From positions 1-64,000 of the forward strand of contig NZ_SNWW01000008.1 in the NCBI RefSeq assembly GCF_004362015.1: DNA of 64,000 nt, in the 5' to 3' direction. The position numbers and the translations under genes are program-made. This stretch comes from Flavobacterium chryseum (GTDB lineage: Bacteria > Bacteroidota > Bacteroidia > Flavobacteriales > Flavobacteriaceae). The notes under the pieces are model-generated. The model saw only the letters and a program-made list of their open reading frames with translations. It had not been told where the DNA came from and made no database searches. The number at the start of each line of letters is the position of its first letter. Position 1 is the stretch's first letter. Of the stretch, positions 45,901 through 54,506 are shown piece by piece.

Positions 45901-46120
45901 CGGGAACTCCATTTAAAGCTCTTTCTAATGGAATAACAACAGATTTGATCATCAATTCTCCATTCGATCCAGGATAATCTGCCGTAACATTTACCATTGG
46001 AGGAGAAATAGAAGGGAATTGTGTAATAGGCAAATTCATTACCGACAACACCCCTAAAAAGACAATTACCAGCGATATTACTATCGACAGTACTGGTCTT
46101 TGTATAAATTTATTAAACAT
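42953..46120 (-). CDS. RND multidrug efflux pump, HAE1 type (AcrB-like)
   Basis: This 1055-aa inner-membrane proton antiporter expels hydrophobic and amphiphilic compounds. Twelve membrane segments and two large periplasmic loops are arranged as in AcrB. It starts FIQRPVLSIVISLVIVFLGV, and the proton-relay Asp pair in helix 4 is in GVVVDDAIVVIEAVHAK. Typical HAE1 sequences NLPITQFPSISPP, GFIPNEDQGMFY and GAKARFRPILMTS are present. It lies between its adaptor and outer-membrane genes. The exact substrates cannot be read from sequence. Confidence 0.95.
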   Translation of the reverse strand: MFNKFIQRPVLSIVISLVIVFLGVLSVMNLPITQFPSISPPMVNVTADYPGSNGELMIKSVVIPLERALNGVPGMKYMTSDAGNDGEASIQVVFNLGTDPNQAAINVQNRVASVTNKLPPLVVREGVKITREVPSMLMYVNLYSTDKNTDMKFLYNYADINVLSELKRVNGVGSGDILGTREYAMRIWLKPDRMLAYKISADEVMEALSSQSLEASPGKTGESSGKRSQAFEYVLKYSGRFTTKEQYENIVVKSNSNGELLRLKDIAKVEFGSSMYDIYSNLNGRPSAAIVLKQSFGSNANQVIEDVKAKLEKIKQKFPKGMNYEISYDVSKFLDASIEKVIHTLIEAFILVGLVVFLFLGDWRSTVIPAIAVPVSLVGTFVFMQFFDISLNLITLFALVLAIGVVVDDAIVVIEAVHAKMEEEHLSPFKATKKAMHEIAGAIVAITFLMAAVFIPVAFMSGPVGVFYRQFSITMATAIILSGIVALTLTPALCAMMLKNNHGKPKKKTPVNRFIDGFNDKFNLAQGKYQNVLGKIVNRRAVTIIALLGFCAGTWLISSTVPSGFIPNEDQGMFYAIIQTPPGSSLERTNNIAEKLQKIAEGVEGVKSVSSLAGYEILTEGTGSNAGTCLINLEDWNDRKQSVQEIMTELEEKSKDIPGANIEFFQPPAVPGYGAAGGFELRLLDKTGSSDFKKLEAVNKDFVEELNKRPELSNVFSFFSASFPQYMMKVDNDLAQQKGVSIENAMNSLSTLVGSNYEISFIKYGINYKVIVQASPEYRAQPDDILKLYVKNNRDEMVPYSAFMKLEKVYGLSEITRHNMYTSTEISGGAAQGYSSGTAIKVIQEVAAKKLPRGYDIDWAGISADEVAQGNQAIWVFLICLGFVYLVLAAQYESFILPLSVILSLPAGIFGAFLLLKVAGLENNIYAQVAMVMLIGLLGKNAVLIVEFAIQRHAAGRSVLEAAMEGAKARFRPILMTSFAFIAGLLPLAFATGPGKIGNRTIGTAAAGGMLIGTICGVFVIPGLYYIFARIAEKHKLVKHEEENPLTEEIDNNHV

Positions 46121-46163
46121 TTGTATATTTTTTTAATGATTAAACTAAACGAAGGCTTAAAAT

Positions 46164-46218
46164 GTTTCAGGTTTAAGTTTCAGGTTTCAATGTGAACTTG
46201 AAACCTGAAACCTGAAAC
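46164..46218. repeat. Inverted repeat of GTTTCAGGTTT units
   Basis: Left arm 46164-46190 carries two GTTTCAGGTTT copies; right arm 46198-46218 is the complement (TTGAAACCTGAAACCTGAAAC, 21 bases with the first T). It lies between adaptor and pump genes, so a hairpin would form inside the efflux mRNA. Confidence 0.75.
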
Positions 46219-46233
46219 TATTTAAACAAAACC

Positions 46234-47316
46234 TTATTCTGCTTTTACGCGCAAATGATTAATTACCGTTTGAGGAGCCTGGTATTCAAATTTAATTTTG
46301 TCATTCTCTTTTACTTTCTGAACTCCTTCAAGTAAAATTTTATCATTTTCAGTAAGTCCGCTGCTTACAACATACAAATCGGGGATTTCACCTGTAATGG
46401 TGATTTCTCTTGAACTCACTTTGTTGTTTTTATCTACAACAAAAACATATTTTTTGTCCTGAATTTCGTAAGTCGCTTTTTGTGGAATCACAATAGCATT
46501 TTTCAACGGAACAAGCATTTGAACTTTTCCTGTTTCACCGTTTCTAAGCAATTTTCCTGAATTAGGGAACCTTGCTCTAAAAGCAATATTTCCGGTTTCG
46601 CTGTTAAATTCACTTTCGATAACTTCTACGTTTCCTTGGTATTTAAAAATTTCGCCATTTGCCAAAAGCAAATTAACTTTAGTTTGAGCACGATCTTTTA
46701 CATCATTTTCATACTGTAGATATTCCGGCTCTGAAACGTTAAAATAAGCAAACATTTGACTGTTGTCTGAAAGACTTGTTAGTAATTCTCCTTCGTCGAT
46801 AAGGCTTCCTAATTTTAATGGAATACGGTCAATTGTTCCGTCAAACGGAGCTCTGATTTCGGTAAATCCTAAATGAATTTTTGCCAATGCTACTTCAGCT
46901 CTTGCTGCTTGTAGTTTTGACTGGGCAACAGCCTGCTCATTTTTAGAAACGATATTTTTGTCTGCTAAAGTTTTAGCATTTTGCAATTCTATTTCAGCAG
47001 ATTTTTCTTCAGCCTGAGCTTTAAGTAACTCTGCTTCATAAAGTTTTGGCATAATTCTGAACAAAACCTGACCCGCTTTTACAAACTGACCTTCATCAAC
47101 ATAAATGTTTTGTAAAAACCCTTTTTCCTGGGCACGAAGTTCAATATTCCGAACAGATTTTATCTGCGAAACATACTCCTTGGTAAACGAAGTATCAATT
47201 TTTACAGGATTGGTCACTGTAAATTTTTCTTCTTCTTCTTTTTCTTCTTTTTTTGATGTACAACTGGTTAGGCACAACATGGCAATTAAGCCCGTTAACA
47301 CGACTATTCTTTTCAT
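46234..47316 (-). CDS. RND efflux periplasmic adaptor (membrane-fusion) lipoprotein
   Basis: This 360-aa adaptor links the inner-membrane pump to the outer-membrane factor. The lipobox LTSC gives Cys19, followed by a charged linker (TSKKEEKEEEEK). A barrel-sandwich half (YVDEGQFVKAGQVLFRI), an alpha-hairpin (residues ~90-150, AELLKAQAEEKSAEIELQ), the second lipoyl half (HLGFTEIRAPFDGTIDRIPL) and the beta-barrel follow in normal order. First gene of the three-gene operon. Confidence 0.93.
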   Translation of the reverse strand: MKRIVVLTGLIAMLCLTSCTSKKEEKEEEEKFTVTNPVKIDTSFTKEYVSQIKSVRNIELRAQEKGFLQNIYVDEGQFVKAGQVLFRIMPKLYEAELLKAQAEEKSAEIELQNAKTLADKNIVSKNEQAVAQSKLQAARAEVALAKIHLGFTEIRAPFDGTIDRIPLKLGSLIDEGELLTSLSDNSQMFAYFNVSEPEYLQYENDVKDRAQTKVNLLLANGEIFKYQGNVEVIESEFNSETGNIAFRARFPNSGKLLRNGETGKVQMLVPLKNAIVIPQKATYEIQDKKYVFVVDKNNKVSSREITITGEIPDLYVVSSGLTENDKILLEGVQKVKENDKIKFEYQAPQTVINHLRVKAE

Positions 47317-47488
47317 GATATAAAAATGGAAATTAAGCGATTGAATTAGGAATATGAAAATTCCTTTAGATGTAAAGAATCATCAGTCGCCGGAATAAAA
47401 CGTGAACCTTAAAAATGAAGAAATATCTTAAAAATACAATTCATAGTTATGCATGATCACGCCTTTGGTAACCGATGTATAAGTAGAA

Positions 47489-47860
47489 TCAAATTCTTAA
47501 AACTCTCTGAGTAATGTAAATAGGATTGGATTGACCACATGATGGTCCTAAAATTTCAAAAAGACTGTATGAGTTTGCAGCGTTTTGACGAGAGAATGTC
47601 AAATATAAATCATTTAATAAACTATAGTTTGCTGCAAGAAACTTAGTTGAAAGTCCATCTTTATCACCAAAATATTCTTCATCCAAATCTAAATCGGCAT
47701 CTTCAATAATTGAGCTGCCTTGTTCATTATTGGTAAATTTTACCCGGTGTCTTTTTTCAAGAAGGTGGTGAGAATTTAGGTGAGTTTCAGCATTAAGGTA
47801 TTGCCCTCCGCCTAACAGAAGGAAATTCATAAATGTTAAAAATACTATTAACTTTCTCAT
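47489..47860 (-). CDS. Exported protein of unknown function
   Basis: The open frame reaches 47920, but the Met at 47860 gives a 123-aa protein with a normal signal peptide (MRKLIVFLTFMNFLLLGGGQ), and TACTTTCG, one base from a promoter box, lies just before it on the - strand. The mature part has an acidic section (EDADLDLDEEYFGDKDG) and a C-terminal IYITQRVLRI. A single Cys (GPSCGQ) is near the end. No family recognised. It lies upstream of the efflux operon on the same strand, with 172 bases between. Confidence 0.55.
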   Translation of the reverse strand: MRKLIVFLTFMNFLLLGGGQYLNAETHLNSHHLLEKRHRVKFTNNEQGSSIIEDADLDLDEEYFGDKDGLSTKFLAANYSLLNDLYLTFSRQNAANSYSLFEILGPSCGQSNPIYITQRVLRI

Positions 47861-48118
47861 TTGAGTGCGAAAGTAATAAAAGATTGGAATAAAAAAAATA
47901 AAATAAGAAAGTCTTAACATGTTATAATATACGAAAACGTTTTCTTTTTTTTCTACTCTTTATTTGATAATAAAACCAACCATTTTATGCTAAAATAACA
48001 GCTCGTACATAACTTTAATGTAACATTTAGAACTTATGAAAAAGCGCAAAGTTCAAAAAAAGAAGAATCCTAAATATTTGACTGTAAATGTTTTATTTGA
48101 AAATTTTTATATTGATTT

Positions 48119-48523
48119 TTAAAGCAGAATTTCCATTATAGTAAATTCCTGTTCTGCTTTAGTAAAAGTTTTATGAGTGTCTATCATACCGAATTTCTCA
48201 TAAAATTGCTTTTTGTTTGATCTTGCATTGCACCAAATTTTATTGAGTTCTTTTTCTTTTGCTAAATCAAAAACATACAGTAATAATTTTGAAGCAATTC
48301 CCTGACCCTGAAACGATTCTAAAGTTGCTAATTTTCGAAACTGCAATTCTTTATCAGTAATAAAACAGGAAACTACTGAAACTAATTTTTCATTACTAAA
48401 AGCACCAAAATGCAATCCTGAATTATCTTCGGTTAATTGAACAAATTCAAAAGGCTGATCCGGCCACATTACTTCGTGTCTTATTTGCCAGGTTTCTGAT
48501 GATTGAATTGCTGCAATTTTCAT
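48119..48523 (-). CDS. GNAT family N-acetyltransferase
   Basis: This acetyl-CoA-dependent N-acetyltransferase has 134 aa from the ATG at 48523; a TTG seven codons upstream at 48544 is possible but less likely. The acetyl-CoA loop is LESFQGQGIASKLLLYVFD, with QGQGIA as the P-loop-like element, and the final part KKQFYEKFGM is standard. It lies 33 bases downstream of an ACT-domain gene and may be co-transcribed. Substrate unknown. Confidence 0.85.
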   Translation of the reverse strand: MKIAAIQSSETWQIRHEVMWPDQPFEFVQLTEDNSGLHFGAFSNEKLVSVVSCFITDKELQFRKLATLESFQGQGIASKLLLYVFDLAKEKELNKIWCNARSNKKQFYEKFGMIDTHKTFTKAEQEFTIMEILL

Positions 48524-48556
48524 TGGAAATTTATTTTTATTCAAATTTAAATCAAT

Positions 48557-48949
48557 TCAATTTGAAAATGAGTTTAGAATTTCCATTGCTTTTTCTACAT
48601 CATTTTTATTTACAAAAATATGATCGTGATAATATGCCGCTACGACATTACAGCTAATTTGATTCTCTGCAAGTGCTTTCGAAAAAGCTGCGGTTAAGCC
48701 AACTGCTTCTAATGATGAGTACACAGAAAGGGTTATCCAGGACATTATAACAGTATAATCTAACTTTAATGTGTCGGCAATTTCTTTTTTAAGAATTATT
48801 GTAATTGCTTCTTTTTCTTTGAAGAACATTTCAATATCAGCAAGATTTACTTTTTCTAAGTTTTCTGTTTTACAAAAAACATAATCTCCTGAATTCTGTT
48901 CCGGTTTCATGCTTTTAAGTAATATCTGTAAATCTTTTTCTCCTGACAT
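48557..48949 (-). CDS. ACT domain-containing protein
   Basis: This 130-aa protein resembles small double-ACT proteins (ACT_3/DUF2241 plus ACT_7 type). An N-terminal half begins LQILLKSMKPEQNSGDYVFC; the C-terminal half contains SVYSSLEAVGLTAAFSKALA and NVVAAYYHDHIFV. ACT domains bind amino acids, so it may be a small regulatory or sensing protein. No catalytic domain is attached. Likely operon with the following GNAT gene. Confidence 0.8.
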   Translation of the reverse strand: MSGEKDLQILLKSMKPEQNSGDYVFCKTENLEKVNLADIEMFFKEKEAITIILKKEIADTLKLDYTVIMSWITLSVYSSLEAVGLTAAFSKALAENQISCNVVAAYYHDHIFVNKNDVEKAMEILNSFSN

Positions 48950-49123
48950 ATACTTTATAATTTTATTTTTTCCGTTTTTCTTTAGTTTAGTAAATACCGT
49001 TTATTAAAAATTCGTCAGATCAGTAACGGAACCGACCAACGGCTATCATTTGTTTAATATGGGAATTGATATGATAAATTACTTTTTACAGTCTGACTTA
49101 AAATCATTTCAATCAAAAACAAA

Positions 49124-49154
49124 AAAGACTATTTTCTTTCCGAAAATAGTCTTT
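49124..49154. terminator. Hairpin downstream of the TPR-like gene
   Basis: AAAGACTATTTTC and GAAAATAGTCTTT pair perfectly (13 bp) around a five-base loop, preceded on the - strand side by T-rich sequence. Nothing else was found in 48950-49240. Confidence 0.75.
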
Positions 49155-49240
49155 AAGATATTACTAACTGTTTAATTCTATTATTCAGAATAGTAAATAT
49201 AATATAAAAGCAAATCGAAATTTAGCTTAGTGTAATTCTT

Positions 49241-49855
49241 TTATCCTTTAGTGTAAAATCGTTCCAGATTGTTGGTTTCTATTTTTTCAACACCCCTTTC
49301 AGTTTTTTTAGCAATGTTAATCACGTGCAAGATACCTGAAGTTTCATCTACTGTACAATTCCAGATCGTACCGTCAGATAAAATAATGGCTGAAAATAAG
49401 GAATCTGATTCTTCTTTATTGTAGAAAACAAGATTTTCAGTTTTTATAGGCTTTTTAACTAATGTCTTTTTATCGAGTTCATAAAATAAAATCTGAGTTT
49501 TATTTATTTCAATAAATTGCTCGACTAATGCATTTTTGGAATCACTTTCTGAATTTACCGCCCAGATTGGCTTATCACCTCTTAATTTCCAGATACCTAA
49601 AGCTTTATCCATTATATCTTTTCTTAAAATGGTTTTTAGGGTATCTACTTTTTTAATAGATTCTTTCCCTAATTCATTTTCAGGTCTAATTCTGGATACA
49701 ACAGAATATAAATCGAGTGCATTTTTAAAATCTGCTTTTTTGTAGCAGGATACAGCCATTTCATATTTGTTTTTTTGAAATTTAGCTTTTGCATCGTTTT
49801 GACTAAAACCTTTAAAAACTAAAAGTAAAATAAGAATTGTAATGTTTTTTTTCAT
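49241..49855 (-). CDS. Exported TPR-like protein of unknown function
   Basis: This 204-aa protein has a signal peptide (ILILLLVFKGFSQ), then one TPR-like helix pair (KYEMAVSCYKKADFKNALDLYS) and a C-terminal half rich in beta strands (LGIWKLRGDKPIWAV; SAIILSDGTIWNCTVDETSG) that resembles a small barrel. No enzyme motif seen. Solitary gene. Confidence 0.65.
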   Translation of the reverse strand: MKKNITILILLLVFKGFSQNDAKAKFQKNKYEMAVSCYKKADFKNALDLYSVVSRIRPENELGKESIKKVDTLKTILRKDIMDKALGIWKLRGDKPIWAVNSESDSKNALVEQFIEINKTQILFYELDKKTLVKKPIKTENLVFYNKEESDSLFSAIILSDGTIWNCTVDETSGILHVINIAKKTERGVEKIETNNLERFYTKG

Positions 49856-49880
49856 TTAAATGGGGATTTTAAATTGACTG

Positions 49881-49888
49881 CAAACATA
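49881..49888 (-). promoter_or_regulatory. Promoter box of the TPR-like gene
   Basis: TATGTTTG on the - strand matches TAnnTTTG, 25 bases before the start codon. No clear -33 TTG was found. Confidence 0.4.
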
Positions 49889-49997
49889 ATTAGATTAATT
49901 AAATAATTTCTAACAGAATAAGGTATTTCTTTCGTTAGTCAAAAACATAAAAATTCAAAAAGAGCACAATCAACTAACTTTCAATTCATTAAACAAA

Positions 49998-50032
49998 AAA
50001 ATCACCTTTCTCAATTTGAAAAAGATGATTTT
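49998..50032 (-). terminator. Terminator after the M1 peptidase gene
   Basis: AAAATCACCTTT... pairs with ...AAAGATGATTTT with one mismatch, between the M1 peptidase stop and the next gene on the - strand. Confidence 0.65.
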
Positions 50033-50052
50033 AAAATACAATTTAATGCTTA

Positions 50053-51912
50053 TTATTTTGCTGACCAGGTATTATTTGCCGGCGTAAAATCCATAAAAAT
50101 ACCTCCGTCAACCATTATCTGTTTAATTTGTTTTTTACCGTTTAAAGTAATTGTAGCAAGCTTTTGATTTGATTCCCAGATTGCAGGAGTTTGATGTAAG
50201 GTTTCTTTTGAACCATCTGTATAAACGACATTTACATCAAAGGGAATTGCAAAACCTCCTACGTTTTCTATAGAAATGCTATTTTTTGCTACATTTTTAA
50301 CTGAAAGATCAATATAGTTATTCGTGAAGAACCAATTGTTAAAGAACCAGTTCAGGTTTTTTCCAGAGCTTGTATTAAATGAATTAAAATAATCCCACGG
50401 AATTGGATGTTTGCCATTCCACGTTTCCATATAAGCATGAAGGGATTTTTTGAATAAATCATCTCCAAGCAAATCTTTTAAGGCAATATAAGAAAGTGAC
50501 GCTTTTCCGTATGAATTATTTCCATATCCCGGGCCTGAAACCTGTGTAGACATTGAGATAATAGGCTGATCCTGTTCTGTCGATGGATCATTTATATATT
50601 GTGCTACTCTAAATTCTTTATAAAATTTATCTGCAGCTTCTTTTCCGTGTTGTGCAGTTCCAATTAAATATTCAAACGTAGTCGCCCAGCCTTCATCCAT
50701 AAAAGCATAACGTGTTTCGTTGATTCCCATATAAAAAGGAAAATAAGTATGTGCTACTTCATGATCCTGAACCAATTGTGCAAAAACCGGATCTCCTACT
50801 TGCGAGTCATTACACATCATAGGATATTCCATATCTGCAAATCCCTGAAAAGCAGTCATTTTAGAAAACGGATAAGGAACTCCCGGCCAGTTGTTCGAAA
50901 ACCAATCTAAAGCATATCTATTATTTTTGATAGAATTGACAAAATCAGTTCCTTTTACATCGTATGCTGCCTGAACACTCGCGCGACGGTTTGTTTTTTT
51001 GTCTACAACAACGCTGCTGGCATCCCATAAATAATGATCGCTTAAACCGAAACAAACATCAGAGATATTTTTGGCTTCAAATTTCCAGATATTCCAATCG
51101 TTTTGTTTGGTTACAACACCACTTTTCATTTCCTGTTCGTTGGCGATGTGCAAAATTTCATCTGTTGCATAAGATTTTTTAAGGCGCGCTGAAAATTCAG
51201 GTTGCAAAACCTCGTCCGGATTTAATAAATCTCCGGTTCCGTAAACTACATAATTTTTAGGCGCTTTTACAGAATAGGTATAATCATTAAAATCGTTATA
51301 AAACTCCTGACGATCTGTATGAGGCAATCTGTCCCACTTATTGTAGTCATCAAAAACAGAAACACGGGGGTAACTGTAAGCGGCAAAAAATGTCGTGTTA
51401 TCAATTTGGCCTTCTCTACCACTCTCTTTAGATAACGGATAATTCCAATCGATATTAATAGTGATTTTAGAATGAGGAAGTATTGGTTTTTTCATTTTAA
51501 CATTTCCCACTGTTCCCCAGCTTCTTGCATCTTCTTTGTAAATTTCTCCTTCAATTTTTAAAGACGTAATAGTCAATCCGTCGCTTAAAAAATCATCACT
51601 AACACTTCCGCCTCTTGGAGAAGATGGTTTATGAAGATTGTTTACAAACCGAATTGGCAAGTTTCGCAAAGTATCGTTATTGTTGTTTTCATAAACAATA
51701 GTTTCACTTCCGCTAACAACTTTTGTATCTGCATTTACAGTTAAAGCAATGTAATATTTTCCGTGATTTTGCCAGTAGTTTTTTCCTGGTTTTCCGTCTG
51801 CAGAACGAGTTCCTTTTGCGTAGGCATCTTTAATATTTCTGGGCATATATAATTCCTGGGCGAAATTATTTTGCGCTAAAAATAAGAATACGATTAGTAT
51901 AAATTTTTCCAT
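50053..51912 (-). CDS. M1 family metallopeptidase (aminopeptidase-like)
   Basis: This 619-aa exported gluzincin of family M1 removes N-terminal residues from peptides. A signal peptide (ILIVFLFLAQNNFAQ) is followed by an N-terminal beta-domain and the zinc site HEVAH (His384, Glu385, His388) with the third ligand Glu407, exactly 18 residues later, in MDEGWATTFEY. The GAMEN-type substrate motif appears as GFADMEYPMM around residue 361. The gene is solitary. Confidence 0.9.
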   Translation of the reverse strand: MEKFILIVFLFLAQNNFAQELYMPRNIKDAYAKGTRSADGKPGKNYWQNHGKYYIALTVNADTKVVSGSETIVYENNNNDTLRNLPIRFVNNLHKPSSPRGGSVSDDFLSDGLTITSLKIEGEIYKEDARSWGTVGNVKMKKPILPHSKITINIDWNYPLSKESGREGQIDNTTFFAAYSYPRVSVFDDYNKWDRLPHTDRQEFYNDFNDYTYSVKAPKNYVVYGTGDLLNPDEVLQPEFSARLKKSYATDEILHIANEQEMKSGVVTKQNDWNIWKFEAKNISDVCFGLSDHYLWDASSVVVDKKTNRRASVQAAYDVKGTDFVNSIKNNRYALDWFSNNWPGVPYPFSKMTAFQGFADMEYPMMCNDSQVGDPVFAQLVQDHEVAHTYFPFYMGINETRYAFMDEGWATTFEYLIGTAQHGKEAADKFYKEFRVAQYINDPSTEQDQPIISMSTQVSGPGYGNNSYGKASLSYIALKDLLGDDLFKKSLHAYMETWNGKHPIPWDYFNSFNTSSGKNLNWFFNNWFFTNNYIDLSVKNVAKNSISIENVGGFAIPFDVNVVYTDGSKETLHQTPAIWESNQKLATITLNGKKQIKQIMVDGGIFMDFTPANNTWSAK

Positions 51913-52017
51913 AACGTGGTTTAAGATTTTTGGTAATTGAAATTGATTTTACTATTAGTGTTATTTTTCGATTGATTGTTACAATTACTCAAAGATATTT
52001 TATCGTTATGGTTAATT

Positions 52018-52099
52018 TGCCACAAAGGCCCAAGGACGCAAAGATTATTGTTTTAAAAGACACAAATAAAAACTTTGTGACTTTGCGCCTTAGTGGCAA
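52018..52099. repeat. Imperfect inverted repeat with GCAAAG cores
   Basis: Left arm starting TTGCCACAAAGGC (52018-52043) and right arm ending GCGCCTTAGTGGCAA (52073-52099) pair over about 21 of 27 positions. Similar GCAAAG-containing repeats occur at 12860-12925. A short open frame over this area is explained by the repeat. Confidence 0.65.
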
Positions 52100-52107
52100 C
52101 ATAAAAA

Positions 52108-52142
52108 AAACCGTCTTCTTCAAAAAATGAAAAAGACGGTTT
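52108..52142 (-). terminator. Terminator of the aldehyde dehydrogenase gene
   Basis: AAACCGTCTT and AAGACGGTTT arms with a 15-base A-rich loop, flanked by an A run that is a T run on the - strand. Confidence 0.85.
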
Positions 52143-52171
52143 CTGCATCTTCAACAGATTAAAATCCGTTG

Positions 52172-53752
52172 CTACAAAATATAATCAGTATTAATGAAAT
52201 TAGATTCTTTGCTGTTTAACAATTCCTGCAAAATTTCATTATTGTAAGCAATATCTTTTGAAGCTACGAACGTACGAATCGAGAACGAACGCAAAGCGTC
52301 AGGAATACTTAATGTTCCTACAGCAGAATCTTTACGACCTGTAAACGGGAACGCATCCGGACCTCTTTGACAAGAACTGTTTAGATTTACTCTACAAACT
52401 AAGTTGACCAAAGAATCGATAAGCGGTGCCAGCGTTTTAATATCTTTTCCGAACAAACTTACTTGTTGCCCGTAATTTGATTCGGCCATATCATCAAGAG
52501 GCTGATCAATATGTTTAAAAGAAATAATTGGTACTACTGGTCCAAATTGTTCTTCGTGATAGACTCTCATTTGTTTGTTTACAGGAAATAAAACTGCAGG
52601 GAAAATATAATTCTCTGTTTGTTTACCGCCTTTTTCGTTCAATATTTTTGCTCCTTTACTAGTTGCATCATCAATTAAACCCTGAATATATTTTGGTTTA
52701 TCACTTTCAGGAAGCGGTGTTAATGAAACTCCTTTTTCCCAAGGATTTCCAAATACCAATCCATCGACTTTCTCAGAGAAACGTTTGTTAAATTCTTCTA
52801 CAATAGATTCATGAACATATAAAACTTTCAAAGCTGTACAACGCTGACCGTTGAAAGATAAGCTTCCTGCAATACATTCCTGAATAGCTAAATCTAAATC
52901 GGCATCCGGTAAAATAATCGCCGGATTTTTTGCTTCTAATCCTAAAATCAAACGTAATCTGTTTTTGTTTGGATGCTGATCCTGCAATGCAATTGCCGAT
53001 TTACTGTTTCCGATTAATGCCAGAACATCAATTTTTCCTGATTTCATTATTGGAGATGCAATTTCGCGCCCTCTGCCATACACAATATTGATTACGCCTT
53101 TAGGAAAACTGCTTCTAAAAGCATGCAATAATGGCGAAATACATAAAACACCATGTTTTGCCGGTTTAAAGATTACGGCATTACCCATAATCAAAGCCGG
53201 AATCAATAGCGAAAATGTTTCATTAAGCGGGTAATTGTAAGGTCCTAAACACAATACAACTCCTAAAGGTCCACGGCGAATCATTGCATTAACGCCTTGT
53301 ACTTTAGAGAAATACGAACTGCGACCGTTTAATTCCTTATAACTGTCGATCGTATCTTGGATATATTCTATGGTTCTGTCAAATTCTTTTTGCGAATCGC
53401 CAAGGTTTTTCCCAATTTCCCACATCAAAAGTTTAACCACTTCTTCGCGGGTGTCCTTCATCTGTCTCAGGAAATTTTCCATGCATTTAATACGGTCAGA
53501 TACTTTCATGGTTGGCCACAAGCCCTGCCCTTTATTATAGGCTCCATTGGCAGCCTCAACTACCTCAGCAGCTTCTTTTTCTCCCATAAATGGAATCGAT
53601 CCTAATACTGTTGGCGCATATTTTTCTGTAGAAGAAATTGTTGAAAATACAGGTGTAGTTTGTCCTGTCCATTTTTTCAATTCTCCATTTACAAGATAAG
53701 TATCCTGATTTATAAGGTTTGTAATTTGATATTCTTCGGGGATTAAACTCAT
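52172..53752 (-). CDS. gapN: NADP-dependent glyceraldehyde-3-phosphate dehydrogenase (non-phosphorylating)
   Basis: This 526-aa cytoplasmic ALDH-superfamily enzyme is predicted to oxidise glyceraldehyde 3-phosphate directly to 3-phosphoglycerate with NADP+, giving NADPH instead of ATP. The catalytic Cys305 is in FNGQRCTA and the general-base Glu in LGLEAKNPA. The Rossmann part has GPYNYPLNETFSLLIPALI and FKPAKHG. The C-terminal CQRGPDAFPFTGRKDSAVGT block is that of GapN-type members, rather than general aldehyde dehydrogenases. The gene is alone and ends at a terminator. Specificity is inferred from these motifs. Confidence 0.82.
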   Translation of the reverse strand: MSLIPEEYQITNLINQDTYLVNGELKKWTGQTTPVFSTISSTEKYAPTVLGSIPFMGEKEAAEVVEAANGAYNKGQGLWPTMKVSDRIKCMENFLRQMKDTREEVVKLLMWEIGKNLGDSQKEFDRTIEYIQDTIDSYKELNGRSSYFSKVQGVNAMIRRGPLGVVLCLGPYNYPLNETFSLLIPALIMGNAVIFKPAKHGVLCISPLLHAFRSSFPKGVINIVYGRGREIASPIMKSGKIDVLALIGNSKSAIALQDQHPNKNRLRLILGLEAKNPAIILPDADLDLAIQECIAGSLSFNGQRCTALKVLYVHESIVEEFNKRFSEKVDGLVFGNPWEKGVSLTPLPESDKPKYIQGLIDDATSKGAKILNEKGGKQTENYIFPAVLFPVNKQMRVYHEEQFGPVVPIISFKHIDQPLDDMAESNYGQQVSLFGKDIKTLAPLIDSLVNLVCRVNLNSSCQRGPDAFPFTGRKDSAVGTLSIPDALRSFSIRTFVASKDIAYNNEILQELLNSKESNFINTDYIL

Positions 53753-53800
53753 AATTTGGTAATTTTTATAGTTTGGTTATTAATTGCAATTTCAAAAAGA

Positions 53801-53827
53801 AAAAAGAGGCTCATTAGGCCTCTTTTT
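53801..53827 (-). terminator. Terminator after the rhodanese gene
   Basis: AAAAAGAGGC-TCATTAG-GCCTCTTTTT is perfectly paired (10 bp) and ends in T runs on both strands. Confidence 0.9.
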
Positions 53828-53832
53828 TTGTT

Positions 53833-54144
53833 TTATGGATTTATGGTTTCGCCTTCCCAGTCCAGGATTCCGCCAAGTAAATTATAGGCATTATTAATCC
53901 CTAATTCATTCATAACCTGGCATGCTTTTGCACTTCTGGCTCCAGAACGGCAATACACGTAATAATTTTTATTTTTGTCTAATTCTTCGATTTCATAAAT
54001 AAAACCCTGACCTTTATTAATATCGATGTTTACAGCATTCTCGATATAACCGTCGTTAAATTCGTCTTCAGTTCTTACGTCCAGTATAACTGCATTCTCG
54101 TCAGCAGCAAGCTGATTAACCCAATCTTCTTGTGATAAATTCAT
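53833..54144 (-). CDS. Single-domain rhodanese-like sulfurtransferase
   Basis: This 103-aa rhodanese has the catalytic Cys65 in the active loop YCRSGARS, the family start ILDVRTEDEFNDGYI (residues 20-34) and the ending NLLGGILDWEG. It would carry persulfide sulfur to thiol acceptors in the cytoplasm. It is divergent from a Crp/Fnr regulator and belongs with the sulfur genes that follow. Confidence 0.93.
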   Translation of the reverse strand: MNLSQEDWVNQLAADENAVILDVRTEDEFNDGYIENAVNIDINKGQGFIYEIEELDKNKNYYVYCRSGARSAKACQVMNELGINNAYNLLGGILDWEGETINP

Positions 54145-54259
54145 AATAAGTGTTTTTTGTAAAATTACGACGTTTCTATTAATTAAAAACGTACCAAATG
54201 CGATTTCGATTATTATTCTCAGAAAACGTTTTAGAGAAACTATTATAATCAGTGAATTA

Positions 54260-54267
54260 CAAATTTA
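54260..54267 (-). promoter_or_regulatory. Possible promoter box of the rhodanese gene
   Basis: TAAATTTG on the - strand fits TAnnTTTG, 116 bases before the start codon. The GTGA-N6-TTAC operator found before two other sulfur genes is not present at the corresponding place. Confidence 0.35.
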
Positions 54268-54380
54268 CTCACTATTTTTAAAAATATAGTCTATAAAATC
54301 GATGGAAAATTGGATTTTCTCATTTTCGGAAATTCCCTCTTCAAAATAGATTTCTCACATTTTAAACCACTTCAATCTGC

Positions 54381-54388
54381 TATCTTTG
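54381..54388 (+). promoter_or_regulatory. Promoter box of the Crp/Fnr gene
   Basis: TATCTTTG fits TAnnTTTG. A TTG codon that opens a longer frame (54386) lies inside this box, so it cannot be the start codon if this is the promoter. The mRNA would carry a ~130-base leader containing a palindrome. Confidence 0.55.
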
Positions 54389-54446
54389 TATCAAATTATA
54401 GGTTTAAATCTTATTTTGATAAAACTTAAAAGTTCTAAATTAACGA

Positions 54447-54506
54447 TTGTCAGTTCGAGCGGAGTCGAGAACCCGCAAAGCATCTCGACTCCGCTCGATG
54501 TGACAA
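54447..54506. repeat. Palindromic repeat in the Crp/Fnr leader
   Basis: Arms 54447-54470 (starting TTGTCAGTTCGAGCGGAGTC) and 54483-54506 match over 22 of 24 positions around a 12-base loop. The GAGCGGAGTCGAGA core is of a widely dispersed intergenic type. In mRNA it would form a strong hairpin 15 bases before the start codon. Confidence 0.85.

Noticed and set aside
48036..48122. 28-codon basic frame MKKRKVQKKKNPKYLTVNVL... convergent with the GNAT gene
   Set aside because: Possible small protein, but no promoter, no known family and strong A/T bias; support too weak.
51930..52130. 66-codon frame on the + strand downstream of nothing and opposite the M1 peptidase promoter
   Set aside because: It is mostly made of an imperfect inverted repeat and has no recognisable protein features.
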